DNA of 64,000 nucleotides, taken from Bacillus sp. UNC438CL73TsuS30. GTDB lineage: Bacteria; Bacillota; Bacilli; Bacillales; Cytobacillaceae. The number at the start of each line of letters is the position of its first letter. Position 1 is the stretch's first letter. Both the position numbers and the translations under genes were made by a program. The notes under the pieces are model-generated. The model saw only the letters and a program-made list of their open reading frames with translations. It was not told the origin of the DNA and ran no database searches. Shown here piece by piece: positions 1 to 8,600 of this stretch. The DNA is taken from assembly GCF_000482325.1 (NCBI RefSeq), contig NZ_AXVA01000023.1:1-64000 (forward strand). The letters run 5' to 3'.

Positions 1-4
1 AACC

Positions 5-42
5 TAAAAAAGATGACCCCTGTTCAATACAGAGATCATCTT
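5..42 (-). terminator. Intrinsic terminator of the M6 protease gene
   Basis: Positions 10-23 and 29-42 form a 14-bp stem (two G-U pairs) with a 5-nt loop, followed on the minus strand by a short T-run. It lies about 80 bp past the protease stop codon. Confidence 0.75.
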
Positions 43-123
43 CTTCAAGTTGCCTGACCTTTTTTTAAAATGTCCTTTACAAAGGGTACACATTAATGGT
101 TCCTGCCTTTTTACTTTATAATT

Positions 124-3100
124 TTATTTCTTTTTTACAGTGGTCTTTGCGGCGGAGCTCTTATTTCCTGCTGTATCCGTTGCCGTTACATAGACAGCCG
201 TTCCCACTTTTAAGGCCTTTTTCAGGTTAATCGAGTACTTCCCTTTACTGTTAACATAACCAGTCACAGTGGTCTTTCCTGCTTTAATCGTGATTTTCGC
301 GCCTTTTTCTGCATGACCGGTAACGATTTTCTTTTTACTTACGATTTTATCAACTTGAGGTTTACCCGGTGCTGTGTTATCTAAGGCAAATGATTTGGAA
401 TTAAAGGTTAACGTGTTACCTGCTTTGTCTTTTGCATAAATATGCAAATAATATTTTCCAGTCACCTTTGAAAGGGTTAGCTTAGAACCATTTTTAAACG
501 ATTTATACCCCGATTTCGGTGCAGTTGCACTCTTCGTCCAGGCATATGCAAAGCTGCTTAGGTTCGAATCCTTAACCGTAACTTTAGGTGATACCGATTT
601 TGCCGGTTTCGTGTTGCCGTTCGGTGAAACCGTTACAGTTGGCTTTGCACTATCCAGATTGAAGGAATTTGATTTCCACGTTGTAGAATTCCCCACTTTA
701 TCTTTTGCTTGGACATATAGGTACCATATGCCGTTTTTACCTGGCTGTTTTAGAACAGAGCCATTCGTAAATGATTTATAACCTGAAGATGGAGCCTTTG
801 TACTCTGTGACCAAACATACCCCAATGTGCCAAGATTGGCATCTGTAGCCGTAACCTTTGTTGCTGCTTCTTTTATAGGCGTCGTGCTGCCGTTTGGCGA
901 TGCCGTTACTTTTGGTGCATCGTTGTCAACTTTAAAGGACACTTGTTTAGAAGCTGAACCTGCCGTTACCTTCACTGTATAGTTTCCAGTTGGGGTATTT
1001 GCAGGCAATGCCAGTGTTTCATTAAAGGATTGATCCATCGCTGTTAATGTATCAGTAAAGGAAGTGATTACTTTACCGGAGCTGTTAAGAACCTCATACC
1101 TCAAACTGCTTCCAACTAAGCCTTTTATTTTACCGGAAATGGTTACTTTGTTATATCCAGCTTTATTGGAATAAACTGATTTGCTCAATTGGTTTAATGC
1201 CACAGATTCTGAAATATTTGCTGACAGCTTCACGGTGCCAACAGACTTATCTGCTGCTTGGTCCGTAACTTGGATTTTTAATCCCAACTTCGGTACATTG
1301 CGCCCTGCGTAAATGAGGCCTGGATTGCTGTAATCCTTTGCATCATCAAAGAGATTGACAGCCGGCTGTGCATTTAACGCAACATAATATGGAGCCCCAT
1401 ATTGTGAAAGATCGATATAGGTAGCATCCGTATTACTTAAGGAAAAGGCTGCATCTTGAATTTGGAATAATGAATATGGGACTACTCCGAGATCTGCATT
1501 TGTAGAACTATCGTAAAAATCAGCTGTACTCTGATGGGCATCTACTACCCCCAGGAATCCATCCCCAGGATGATCACCTACCCAATTATCGGTATATTTG
1601 TTATCTACATACCAAAGCAGGGCACCTGGATCATACGTTATACCATATGCGTTCGTTAAATGTCTCAGCGCTTCATCTGCAGCCGCATAGTTGCGCCACT
1701 CTAATAAATAATAGTTATCTGTTAATGTAATACCCTTATTTTTCGTAAAACCATAAAGCTCAAACAGCGATTGTGCTCCATCTGCGTTATCGCTTAAGAT
1801 CGTCTTGCCATTTGCGATTACCTGGATATCATCTGCATAAAGACCAGGCATCGCAACGTATGGGTCAGCAACATAAGCAAAAACTAAATAAAACTTTTGC
1901 CCTTTTAGTGCAGATAGATCAAACACAGCATCTTTCCAGCCCTTTGAATCGCCTGTAATCCCATTTCCAAAATTACCACCGTATGGATTGCTAGTGGTTG
2001 TGATGTTCCCACTTAGCGGAGTAAAATTTACCCCATCTAAGGATACTCCCACATAGGCATAGTCAAAGTCTTGTTCAATGTTATACCAGGTTTTAAATTT
2101 TAACTGTGCAGAAGTTTTTCCTGTTAAATCCACAGCGGTTATCATACCATTGAAAAGATTATTTCCACTTCCACTAAAGTACTCATACTTACCGCTTGCA
2201 GGTGTATTAACTTTTGTCGGCTTATCTGGTAATTGAATTTTGATTCCGTCCTGGTTTGTTCCCTTGACACTTGCCTCATCTAAAAGAACGTTCTTTTCAC
2301 TTTTAAGGTCGGTTAATTTATACTCGGTATTTTTAAACCAGTTCGACCCAGGCATGACTCCTTGCAAATATTCCTTATCATAGGGGCTAAAGCCTGTCGG
2401 TTCTGTCCCCGGAATGGTTCCGGCCCAATTTCCGGAGGACATAATCGTCCAATATTCGGTTGGAGCACCAACATCATTCTTGGTATACGCCGTATCATAT
2501 TCATCAGGCAAGCCCAAATCATGACCGAACTCGTGAGCAAAGACACCAGAGGCTCCGTCTTCCGGTTCAATGGTATATGTGTATCCATAATAATTTGAAT
2601 TTGGAATCTTAACCGGTTGGCCTAAATCCCAGCTGTGGGACCAAATCGCATCATTACCAAGTGCCCCTCCGCCGGCTTCTTCACCAATACCAGAATGGAT
2701 TACCATTAAATGATCAATAATCCCATCCGGCTCCCGATAGTTTCCATCACCATCCAGATCGTATTGATCCTCCTTATCATAATCAGCTAAATTAATAGCT
2801 GGATCTTGAGCAGCTGCTGTTAAGGCTTCGGACACCAAAGCTTGCGGGTTTTTATCGTTGTCATATTGTGCTGGATCATTTCCGCCATAATAGGCTGCCG
2901 GATTCTTTGCGGTATACCATTTAGAAACCTGGCCATCAATCGTATAACTTCCGCCTGATTGCTGCTCGTAATATTGTTTTACAGAGAGTAAGTTTTGACC
3001 ATCAGGGCCGCTATATCCATTATCACCAAAAATCATATCTTGATAGTGTTGCTGAGTATAATCCTTATAGTATAAAAGGGAACCATCTTCTGGTTTAATG

Positions 3101-3666
3101 CTGTTATGCGGGTAGTCTGGATAGTCAATTAAGAGCACCAATACCTTATCTTTTCTTTCCGTCCCCGTCCATTTTTCTTCCTGAATTGGTCCTACTTTTT
3201 TGCCGGAAGACACTTTTGGATTTACCTTTTTATCGGCTATCAGCGCTCCTGCAGGTTTAAGTTTTAACTTTTTCTTTTCCTGTAGCTTTGCCCGGACTCT
3301 TTTAATTTCTTGCTGATTGGTTCCTTTAATCTCTGCCTTTTCAGCCCTATTAGAAATATAATCATACATTTGTTTGTGCTGTTCCTCTAAGGAAGCTTTC
3401 TTGTCTACAATTCCCTGCTTAATTAATAGCTTAAGTACTTTGTCTTCATTTATGATCCCTTCGTCAAATGGGCCTCCTGTATGTTGGTCAAGAAAAGGTA
3501 ATTTGCCTGAATTACCGCTTGGCTGGCTAAATTCCATATTATGAAGATTCTGCAGCTGAACGTTTTTCCCCTTTACTTCCTTTGCAAATGTTGCCGGTGC
3601 AAAAGAACTAAAAACTAGCCCGGCAGAAAGCAATGAAGAACCGAGCACCTTTTTCCATTTCACCAT
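124..3666 (-). CDS. Immune inhibitor A-type secreted M6 metalloprotease with C-terminal Ig-like repeats
   Basis: A secreted zinc endopeptidase of the M6/InhA family. Residues 1-28 are a Sec signal peptide ending in an AxA-like site (TFA), followed by a propeptide. The zinc motif HEFGH at residues 378-382 continues as DLGLPDEYD, the M6 signature. A beta-rich MAM-like segment follows at roughly residues 500-640. The protein has 1180 residues; classical InhA proteins are about 800. The extra C-terminus holds two similar repeats (about 910-1005 and 1006-1095), each with an SGYKSF..GS core and an AKDK.GN motif, then a last Ig-like domain ending in basic residues. This tail probably binds the cell surface. 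The ATG at 3666 is preceded by a run of G that serves as RBS. It is monocistronic. Substrates cannot be told from sequence. Confidence 0.9.
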   Translation of the reverse strand: MVKWKKVLGSSLLSAGLVFSSFAPATFAKEVKGKNVQLQNLHNMEFSQPSGNSGKLPFLDQHTGGPFDEGIINEDKVLKLLIKQGIVDKKASLEEQHKQMYDYISNRAEKAEIKGTNQQEIKRVRAKLQEKKKLKLKPAGALIADKKVNPKVSSGKKVGPIQEEKWTGTERKDKVLVLLIDYPDYPHNSIKPEDGSLLYYKDYTQQHYQDMIFGDNGYSGPDGQNLLSVKQYYEQQSGGSYTIDGQVSKWYTAKNPAAYYGGNDPAQYDNDKNPQALVSEALTAAAQDPAINLADYDKEDQYDLDGDGNYREPDGIIDHLMVIHSGIGEEAGGGALGNDAIWSHSWDLGQPVKIPNSNYYGYTYTIEPEDGASGVFAHEFGHDLGLPDEYDTAYTKNDVGAPTEYWTIMSSGNWAGTIPGTEPTGFSPYDKEYLQGVMPGSNWFKNTEYKLTDLKSEKNVLLDEASVKGTNQDGIKIQLPDKPTKVNTPASGKYEYFSGSGNNLFNGMITAVDLTGKTSAQLKFKTWYNIEQDFDYAYVGVSLDGVNFTPLSGNITTTSNPYGGNFGNGITGDSKGWKDAVFDLSALKGQKFYLVFAYVADPYVAMPGLYADDIQVIANGKTILSDNADGAQSLFELYGFTKNKGITLTDNYYLLEWRNYAAADEALRHLTNAYGITYDPGALLWYVDNKYTDNWVGDHPGDGFLGVVDAHQSTADFYDSSTNADLGVVPYSLFQIQDAAFSLSNTDATYIDLSQYGAPYYVALNAQPAVNLFDDAKDYSNPGLIYAGRNVPKLGLKIQVTDQAADKSVGTVKLSANISESVALNQLSKSVYSNKAGYNKVTISGKIKGLVGSSLRYEVLNSSGKVITSFTDTLTAMDQSFNETLALPANTPTGNYTVKVTAGSASKQVSFKVDNDAPKVTASPNGSTTPIKEAATKVTATDANLGTLGYVWSQSTKAPSSGYKSFTNGSVLKQPGKNGIWYLYVQAKDKVGNSTTWKSNSFNLDSAKPTVTVSPNGNTKPAKSVSPKVTVKDSNLSSFAYAWTKSATAPKSGYKSFKNGSKLTLSKVTGKYYLHIYAKDKAGNTLTFNSKSFALDNTAPGKPQVDKIVSKKKIVTGHAEKGAKITIKAGKTTVTGYVNSKGKYSINLKKALKVGTAVYVTATDTAGNKSSAAKTTVKKK

Positions 3667-4012
3667 CCGCTTTTCCCCCCATTTTTAAAATGAATAAAAA
3701 TGCCCCTCCTATTCTTATTCTTTTAAAATCTACAAATATAGGTCTTTAGCAGTAGATTTTAAATTTTCAAATAGTATTCTATCATCATAGCTCTGCGAAT
3801 TTACGAATAATTTGTAAATTTTGGATATTATTTTTAGCTATAATACTTCCTTTTCCGCTATTTCTCCCACTAAAATGCTAAAAAAACACCCGGATGAAAT
3901 TCTTCCGAGTGTTAAAGATATGATGATCTAGTAGTTTTTTTAGATACAGTTGTTGAATAAGCACTTTATACATTCTTAATTTAATGACTCATAAAATAAA
4001 GGGATTTGGTCT
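3667..4012. other. Intergenic region: protease promoter side and two terminators of the ABC operon
   Basis: An AT-rich 346-bp gap. The right part holds two minus-strand hairpins ending the ABC exporter operon (annotated separately). The left part must hold the protease promoter, but I see no convincing -35/-10 pair and no further gene. Confidence 0.5.
3880..3914 (-). terminator. Second terminator downstream of the ABC exporter operon
   Basis: The minus-strand arms AACACTCGGA and TCCGGGTGTT enclose a short loop and are followed by seven T. It backs up the hairpin at 3994-4029. Confidence 0.7.
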
Positions 4013-4029
4013 TTAAACATTCAAATCCC
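3994..4029 (-). terminator. Terminator overlapping the stop codon of the last ABC permease
   Basis: The arms GGGATTTG (4022-4029 complement) and CAAATCCC (4001-4008 complement) flank a loop that contains the permease stop codon. TTTATTT follows on the minus strand. Confidence 0.65.
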
Positions 4030-4813
4030 TTTTTTGATAGAAAACATAGGTAATTGCTGCTAAAACGGCTACTGCTGCGATAGACACACTCAAATATACA
4101 GGGTCAAGTGCTGCATCCGACATCACCTTTTTCGCCTCATAATATTTAAAGGGGGTCAAGTACTTTAATCCATCCAGCTTATGGTTTAGATCGATAAAAA
4201 TCGATAATAGATACAAGATTAAAAGAATAGCTGTTCCGATGGATGCCGCCCGTTTTGGTTTTTTGAGAACAGCTGACATTGTTGAACCTAATAACACGAA
4301 AATAAGCTGCAGCATAAACATACCTGCCATTAAGGTATAGATAACATCCAGCGGATCACCTGCTTTATTAAATTTGGATACCATTGCCACTGAAAGAACT
4401 AACGTGACAAGATTGAAAATAACTACATTCACAAGGGCAGCCAATAGCTTAACCGTGATAATCCTACTACGCGAGATAGGTTTTGCCATTAAAAATTCTG
4501 TTGTTTTGTCCCGCTCTTCTTTTGCAATGATATTGGCGCCAATCATTAATGCATGAATTGCAGCCATTAAAAGAAGGTACGCAAATAGCATCCCGTAAAA
4601 CCCGATTGGGGTTGAAAAATCTAACTCTCCGACGCCCATCATCGCCTGTAAGGATTTCGGCATACTCGCCATCAGTTCGTTAATCGATTGACCTGATGAG
4701 GAAGAATAACCCTCATATTTTCCCATTCCGGCTACAACCATAAACAGGATACCAAAACACCAAATGATCAATGACTTCCGATTTGCCTTCATTTCTCGTA
4801 AAAACAAATTCAT
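4013..4813 (-). CDS. ABC-2 type exporter permease, second subunit
   Basis: A membrane subunit of an ABC exporter of the ABC-2 class, about 266 residues with six predicted hydrophobic segments. The cytosolic segment KEERDKTTEFLMAKPISRSRIITVKLLA is the conserved region between helices 2 and 3 that contacts the ATPase. It is a paralogue of the permease just upstream, which has KEVREKTADFLLTKPVTRKQIVTAKLLA at the same place. The ATG at 4813 has a GGGGG-type RBS seven bases upstream; a GTG six bases earlier lies too near it. It is the last gene of the tetR-ATPase-permease-permease operon. Substrate unknown; a drug, lipid or peptide are all possible. Confidence 0.85.
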   Translation of the reverse strand: MNLFLREMKANRKSLIIWCFGILFMVVAGMGKYEGYSSSSGQSINELMASMPKSLQAMMGVGELDFSTPIGFYGMLFAYLLLMAAIHALMIGANIIAKEERDKTTEFLMAKPISRSRIITVKLLAALVNVVIFNLVTLVLSVAMVSKFNKAGDPLDVIYTLMAGMFMLQLIFVLLGSTMSAVLKKPKRAASIGTAILLILYLLSIFIDLNHKLDGLKYLTPFKYYEAKKVMSDAALDPVYLSVSIAAVAVLAAITYVFYQKRDLNV

Positions 4814-4825
4814 GACCACACCCCC

Positions 4826-5623
4826 TTATACAGCATGCATGTCTTTTTTAGAATAAATCGCATAACTTGCGGTAATCGCTGCAAATATAAAAACCATTTC
4901 AATGATGACAAAAGAAATTTGATAGCTTGAATGTTTCATAATATAAGTTGTTTCATAATACTTAAATGGAGTAAGGTAGCGAATCGCCTTTTCACCAATC
5001 ACCGAACCTAACATATTTAAGATGTAAAAGCCAAATACGGTACCAAGTGAAATCGGCAAAACGGATTTAATTTTTGGGACTGATACTGAAATAAGCATTC
5101 CCAGTGCCACAAACATCAATTCTATTAAAAAAGCGGTTAGTGAAATCAGCAAAAAGGCTGTTAAATCAAATGAATTCTTACTAACGGCTGATGCCGTATT
5201 GACTGCGATGATAATGTAAATAACATTCGTAATGATCAAGGAGGCTACTACTGCCAATAGTTTAGCTGTGACAATTTGCTTCCTTGTAACAGGCTTTGTG
5301 AGCAGGAAATCAGCTGTTTTTTCCCGAACCTCTTTTGATAATATCGAGGTTCCTAGATTCATTGCCTGAATGGAACCACACAAAAGCACATAGTTAAAAC
5401 CGTAGGAATAAAACCCTAATAAAGATGTAATGCTATCAAGCGAAACACCCAGTGCCCTCCGCACCGCCTCGGGATAGTTTTCCAGCAGCTTTTTAAACTG
5501 ATCCGCATCCTGTGTTAATCCAGGGAACATCGAGAGGAAGAAAACAATCAACGCTGCTAAAGAAAGTGTCCAGATTACCGTCGATTTCCGATATGCCTTT
5601 AGTTCATGGAGAAAGATATTCAT
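4826..5623 (-). CDS. ABC-2 type exporter permease, first subunit
   Basis: A 265-residue integral membrane protein of the ABC-2 family, with an N-terminal helix at about residues 15-35 and five further hydrophobic segments. The ATG at 5623 lies four bases after the ATPase stop codon and has an AAGGAG RBS inside the end of the ATPase gene, so translation is likely coupled. A longer in-frame reading starting inside the ATPase gene lacks a better RBS. With its downstream paralogue it probably forms a heterodimeric membrane domain. Confidence 0.85.
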   Translation of the reverse strand: MNIFLHELKAYRKSTVIWTLSLAALIVFFLSMFPGLTQDADQFKKLLENYPEAVRRALGVSLDSITSLLGFYSYGFNYVLLCGSIQAMNLGTSILSKEVREKTADFLLTKPVTRKQIVTAKLLAVVASLIITNVIYIIIAVNTASAVSKNSFDLTAFLLISLTAFLIELMFVALGMLISVSVPKIKSVLPISLGTVFGFYILNMLGSVIGEKAIRYLTPFKYYETTYIMKHSSYQISFVIIEMVFIFAAITASYAIYSKKDMHAV

Positions 5624-5627
5624 CGTT

Positions 5628-6506
5628 TTAATTCTCCTTTTCATAATAGTGCATAAAGATTTCCTCAAGATCTGGTTCGTCAATCCAAATGTTCTCAAGC
5701 TCAAACTCCGAAAGCTTTTTCAAAATTAAGTTGATATTGCCGCTGTATAGGAAGCTAGTGATATTGTCTTTCACCTCAAAATTCGTGATCCCATCGATTG
5801 TTAGATTCGTAAGTGGGGCCTTGGTTTCTAATTTGAACTTCTTATGATTGTTTTCACGTAAGGTGCTGATTTTTTCCACCTTTACAAGCCGGCCCTCTTT
5901 AATAATCGCAACGCGATCGCACATTTTTTGCACTTCACTCAAGATATGGGAGGAAAACAAAATCGTCTTGCCCTTTTTATTTTCTTCTTTTAATAAATCA
6001 AAGAATTTTTGCTGCATTAACGGGTCAAGCCCGCTTGTCGGCTCGTCGAGGATGATAAGCTTTGGATCATGAAGAAGCCCTTGGACAATCCCGACTTTCT
6101 TTTTGTTCCCAAATGAGAGATCATCGATTTTTTTATTAAGGTCAAGATCCATGATTTCGGCTAATTCTTTCATCCGTTTACTGCAATCCTTTTTATAAAA
6201 ACTTGCCGAGTACTTAAGGAGGTCTTTGACTTTCATGTTGTCATAATAAAAAACTTCTGAGGGCAAATAACCGATTTCTTTTTTGATTTCCGGTGCATAC
6301 TTCACGCTGTCCTTGCCAAAAATCATGGCATTGCCGCTTGTTGGGTAGATGAGTGAAAGAAGTGTACGGATGGTTGTCGATTTTCCGGCGCCATTCGGCC
6401 CAATAAACCCGAAAACTTCTCCTTCCTCGACATGAAAACTGATATCTGTAATGCCTCGCGAATTGCCATAGGTCTTTGTTAGATGATTCAGTTCAATCAC
6501 ATTCAT
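5628..6506 (-). CDS. ABC exporter ATP-binding subunit
   Basis: The ATPase of the exporter, 292 residues. Visible motifs are Walker A GPNGAGKST near residue 37, a variant signature LSFGNKKKVGI, Walker B LIILDEPTSGLD and the switch histidine in FSSHIL. The C-terminal ~80 residues form the accessory domain typical of CcmA/YhaQ-like exporters. The ATG at 6506 has AGGGGG eight bases upstream and follows the tetR stop by 13 bp. It belongs to one operon with the regulator and both permeases. Confidence 0.9.
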   Translation of the reverse strand: MNVIELNHLTKTYGNSRGITDISFHVEEGEVFGFIGPNGAGKSTTIRTLLSLIYPTSGNAMIFGKDSVKYAPEIKKEIGYLPSEVFYYDNMKVKDLLKYSASFYKKDCSKRMKELAEIMDLDLNKKIDDLSFGNKKKVGIVQGLLHDPKLIILDEPTSGLDPLMQQKFFDLLKEENKKGKTILFSSHILSEVQKMCDRVAIIKEGRLVKVEKISTLRENNHKKFKLETKAPLTNLTIDGITNFEVKDNITSFLYSGNINLILKKLSEFELENIWIDEPDLEEIFMHYYEKEN

Positions 6507-6519
6507 CGCATGAGCCCCC

Positions 6520-7143
6520 TTATTTATAAAAAGCTTTCATTAAGATTGCAAAATACTCTTCGATTTCTACTTGAATTCTTTCATAATCAATTTGGTGAGA
6601 GGGGGAAAGCTTTACCTTATTCATTTCCTCTTCACCCAGTTTTTCAAAGGTAGAGGTAATAATTTTTAAGACCTTTTGTATGTCCATATCCGATCGGAAT
6701 TTTGAAAAATCAATGCCCTCATAGATTTTGCCAAAATTGATGTCATTTAGTTCCTTTACCTTTTTTTCAATCTCAATTTTAATTTCAGATGATTCATCTA
6801 GATAAGCCTCTTCAATAAATTTAAATAGGCTTGGATATTGGTTTAATAATTCTGTCTTGATTAAGATGGCTCCGCGAATTCTGTTGAAAAAGTCTGTTTC
6901 CTGTAAATTGATTTTTTTGTAAAATTCATCGGCAATAATTTTGCAGCAGTGATCAAATAAAAATAAAAACATTTGCTTCTTATTGCCAAAATAATGAAAT
7001 AACAAGCCTTTTGATATCCCCGCGTCTTTTACGATTTCATTTGTTGAGGCGTTATCATATCCCTTCTGGGCGAATTCCTTTATGGCTGCATTGATTATTC
7101 GGTCTTGTTTTTCTTGATCTAGGTTGAGAAATTTAGAAAACAT
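6520..7143 (-). CDS. TetR/AcrR family regulator of the adjacent ABC exporter
   Basis: A one-component repressor of 207 residues. The N-terminal helix-turn-helix is at about residues 10-55, with the TetR signature IKEFAQKGYDNASTNEIVKDAGISKG followed by LLFHYFGNKKQ. The remainder is a variable helical ligand-binding domain. It is the first gene of the exporter operon, so autoregulation is likely. Two inverted repeats in its upstream region (7186-7202 and 7219-7235) are good operator candidates. The inducer is unknown. Confidence 0.88.
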   Translation of the reverse strand: MFSKFLNLDQEKQDRIINAAIKEFAQKGYDNASTNEIVKDAGISKGLLFHYFGNKKQMFLFLFDHCCKIIADEFYKKINLQETDFFNRIRGAILIKTELLNQYPSLFKFIEEAYLDESSEIKIEIEKKVKELNDINFGKIYEGIDFSKFRSDMDIQKVLKIITSTFEKLGEEEMNKVKLSPSHQIDYERIQVEIEEYFAILMKAFYK

Positions 7144-7185
7144 AGTGGCTGCCCTCTTTCTTTTATTGCGCTAAACCTTGTGTTG

Positions 7186-7246
7186 TTGACCACATCAGTC
7201 AATGTCATTGTAACCCCGTTGACCAATCAGGTCAATAGTGGTCAAC
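7186..7246. promoter_or_regulatory. Probable TetR operator pair
   Basis: Two 17-bp inverted repeats lie just upstream of the tetR start. They are TTGAC-N7-GTCAA at 7186-7202 and TTGACC-N5-GGTCAA at 7219-7235, with a further half site GGTCAAC at 7240-7246. The centres are 33 bp apart, about three helical turns. This form is usual for TetR-family operators. Confidence 0.65.
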
Positions 7247-7339
7247 GGATATATTTTACAATTTTTAGAACATTACTTTGTAGGCTTAGTATGGGTGTGT
7301 GGGTTGTGCTAAGATACTTACGAGGCTGAATATATAGAG

Positions 7340-8308
7340 GTGAAAGATATTTTTATATTAAAAGAAAGAGACCCGTCACTTACTCTTGCAGGTGTCATCT
7401 CTGCTCAAAATCGGTTAGCTGCGAACCATCCGATTCTGCCCGTTTTATCTAGTAAGCAGATATCAGTGGAGGCAGGAATTGGCGGAGAAGAAAAGGTAGC
7501 TGAAATTTTTAGAAGACACTCGTTTCCATTTGACCACCACATTTTCCACGATTTGTCCCCCAGCTCCGATGAGAAATTCCAAATGGATACCTATTTTATG
7601 ACTCCCTCTTATGGGTTAGTTTTTGAAACGAAGAATATTGGTGGAAGTTTGGAGTTTAAGGAAAATCCACCTCAACTGATTCGCACAAGGGAAAATGGAC
7701 AAAAAGATGGGTTTGAAAGCCCTTTCGTTCAATTGGATCGCAATCGTGAATTATTGAGTGCCTGGCTTAGATCCCGAAACATTTATATTCCTATTTATGG
7801 TGCTGTTGTTCTTGCTTACCCAAAACAAATTGTGGAAGTCCCGCCTTCGAAGGCAAAAGTCTTATTCCCCAGTTCGATTCCCGCTTTTATTAACAGCATC
7901 CCGCAGCAAGCAAAAAAGTTAGATCATCAGTGTTTTGAGTGGCTTTCTGCAGAACTGCTTAATAGTCATCAACGCTATATTCCAAAGCCAATCTGCGAGG
8001 CTTATCAAATACCATTTGGGGATATCCGGCCTGGGGTGATCTGTAAGGTGTGCGATAGGATTGGGATGGTGAAACACCGCAGGACCTGGTGGTGTCCTTA
8101 TTGTGAGGCGACTGATCATTTGGCCCATGTGAGGAACTTACAGGAGTGGTTCCTGCTTTTTAAACGAACGATTACGAATCGAGAGTGTAGGGAGTTCTTG
8201 CAGGTTGATGATATAGATACCGCAAAACGTATTTTATTAAGCATGAACATGACTTTTCAAGGAACATTTAGGAACCGAGCCTACATCATGGACTTAACTA
8301 AGATATAA
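7340..8308 (+). CDS. NERD-domain protein with C-terminal zinc ribbon
   Basis: A 322-residue protein of the NERD (nuclease-related domain) family. The N-terminal helical segment precedes a NERD core at about residues 45-155, with GGEEKVAEIFRR, the FQMDTYFMTPSYGLVFETKNIGGSL strand pair and E/K residues typical of restriction-endonuclease-like folds. The C-terminus has CKVC...WWCPYC, a four-cysteine zinc ribbon. Such proteins are common in Bacillaceae and their biological role is not known; DNA processing has been proposed for the fold. The start is a GTG at 7340, chosen because no in-frame ATG precedes the conserved region; its RBS is poor. Confidence 0.8.
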   Translation: MKDIFILKERDPSLTLAGVISAQNRLAANHPILPVLSSKQISVEAGIGGEEKVAEIFRRHSFPFDHHIFHDLSPSSDEKFQMDTYFMTPSYGLVFETKNIGGSLEFKENPPQLIRTRENGQKDGFESPFVQLDRNRELLSAWLRSRNIYIPIYGAVVLAYPKQIVEVPPSKAKVLFPSSIPAFINSIPQQAKKLDHQCFEWLSAELLNSHQRYIPKPICEAYQIPFGDIRPGVICKVCDRIGMVKHRRTWWCPYCEATDHLAHVRNLQEWFLLFKRTITNRECREFLQVDDIDTAKRILLSMNMTFQGTFRNRAYIMDLTKI

Positions 8309-8600
8309 GGGGTGGGCATCTGTCAGTGGGACGCCTTTCGCTAGTTATGATTGCTTATCCGCTAGTTTGTGTGACGCTTCCGCCAGTTTTGGCTGCGTAT
8401 CTGCTAGTTTGTGCGCCTTTCGCTAGTTTTGGCTGCGTATCCGCCAGTTTTGGCTGCTTATCCGCTAGTTACAGATGATCTTCCGCCAGTAAAGCACCTC
8501 CTATTTAAGCAATCATTTTTAATCATTCTAAAAACGTGTACCCATCCAACGAAAGTGCTATTATAAACATGTACAAAACAAAAAGGGAGTGCAAACAAAC
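8309..8600. other. Intergenic region holding a 21-bp tandem repeat and the pepT leader
   Basis: The left half is the tandem array described separately. The right half is AT-rich and ends in the pepT RBS. I see no gene here. Confidence 0.6.
8320..8490. repeat. Tandem array of about eight 21-bp units with core CGCYAGTT
   Basis: The cores CGCTAGTT or CGCCAGTT start at 8339, 8360, 8381, 8402 (TGCTAGTT), 8421, 8442, 8463 and 8484 (truncated to CGCCAGT). A degenerate copy (CTGTCAGT) lies at 8320. Spacing is 21 bp except for one 19-bp step between the fourth and fifth copies. Linkers are similar, often TTGGCTGCGTATC. It lies directly 3' of the NERD gene. It is not a CRISPR because there are no unique spacers. 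Confidence 0.85.

Noticed and set aside
8320..8490. CRISPR array
   Set aside because: Units are only 21 bp, degenerate, and have no unique spacers; no cas genes are nearby.
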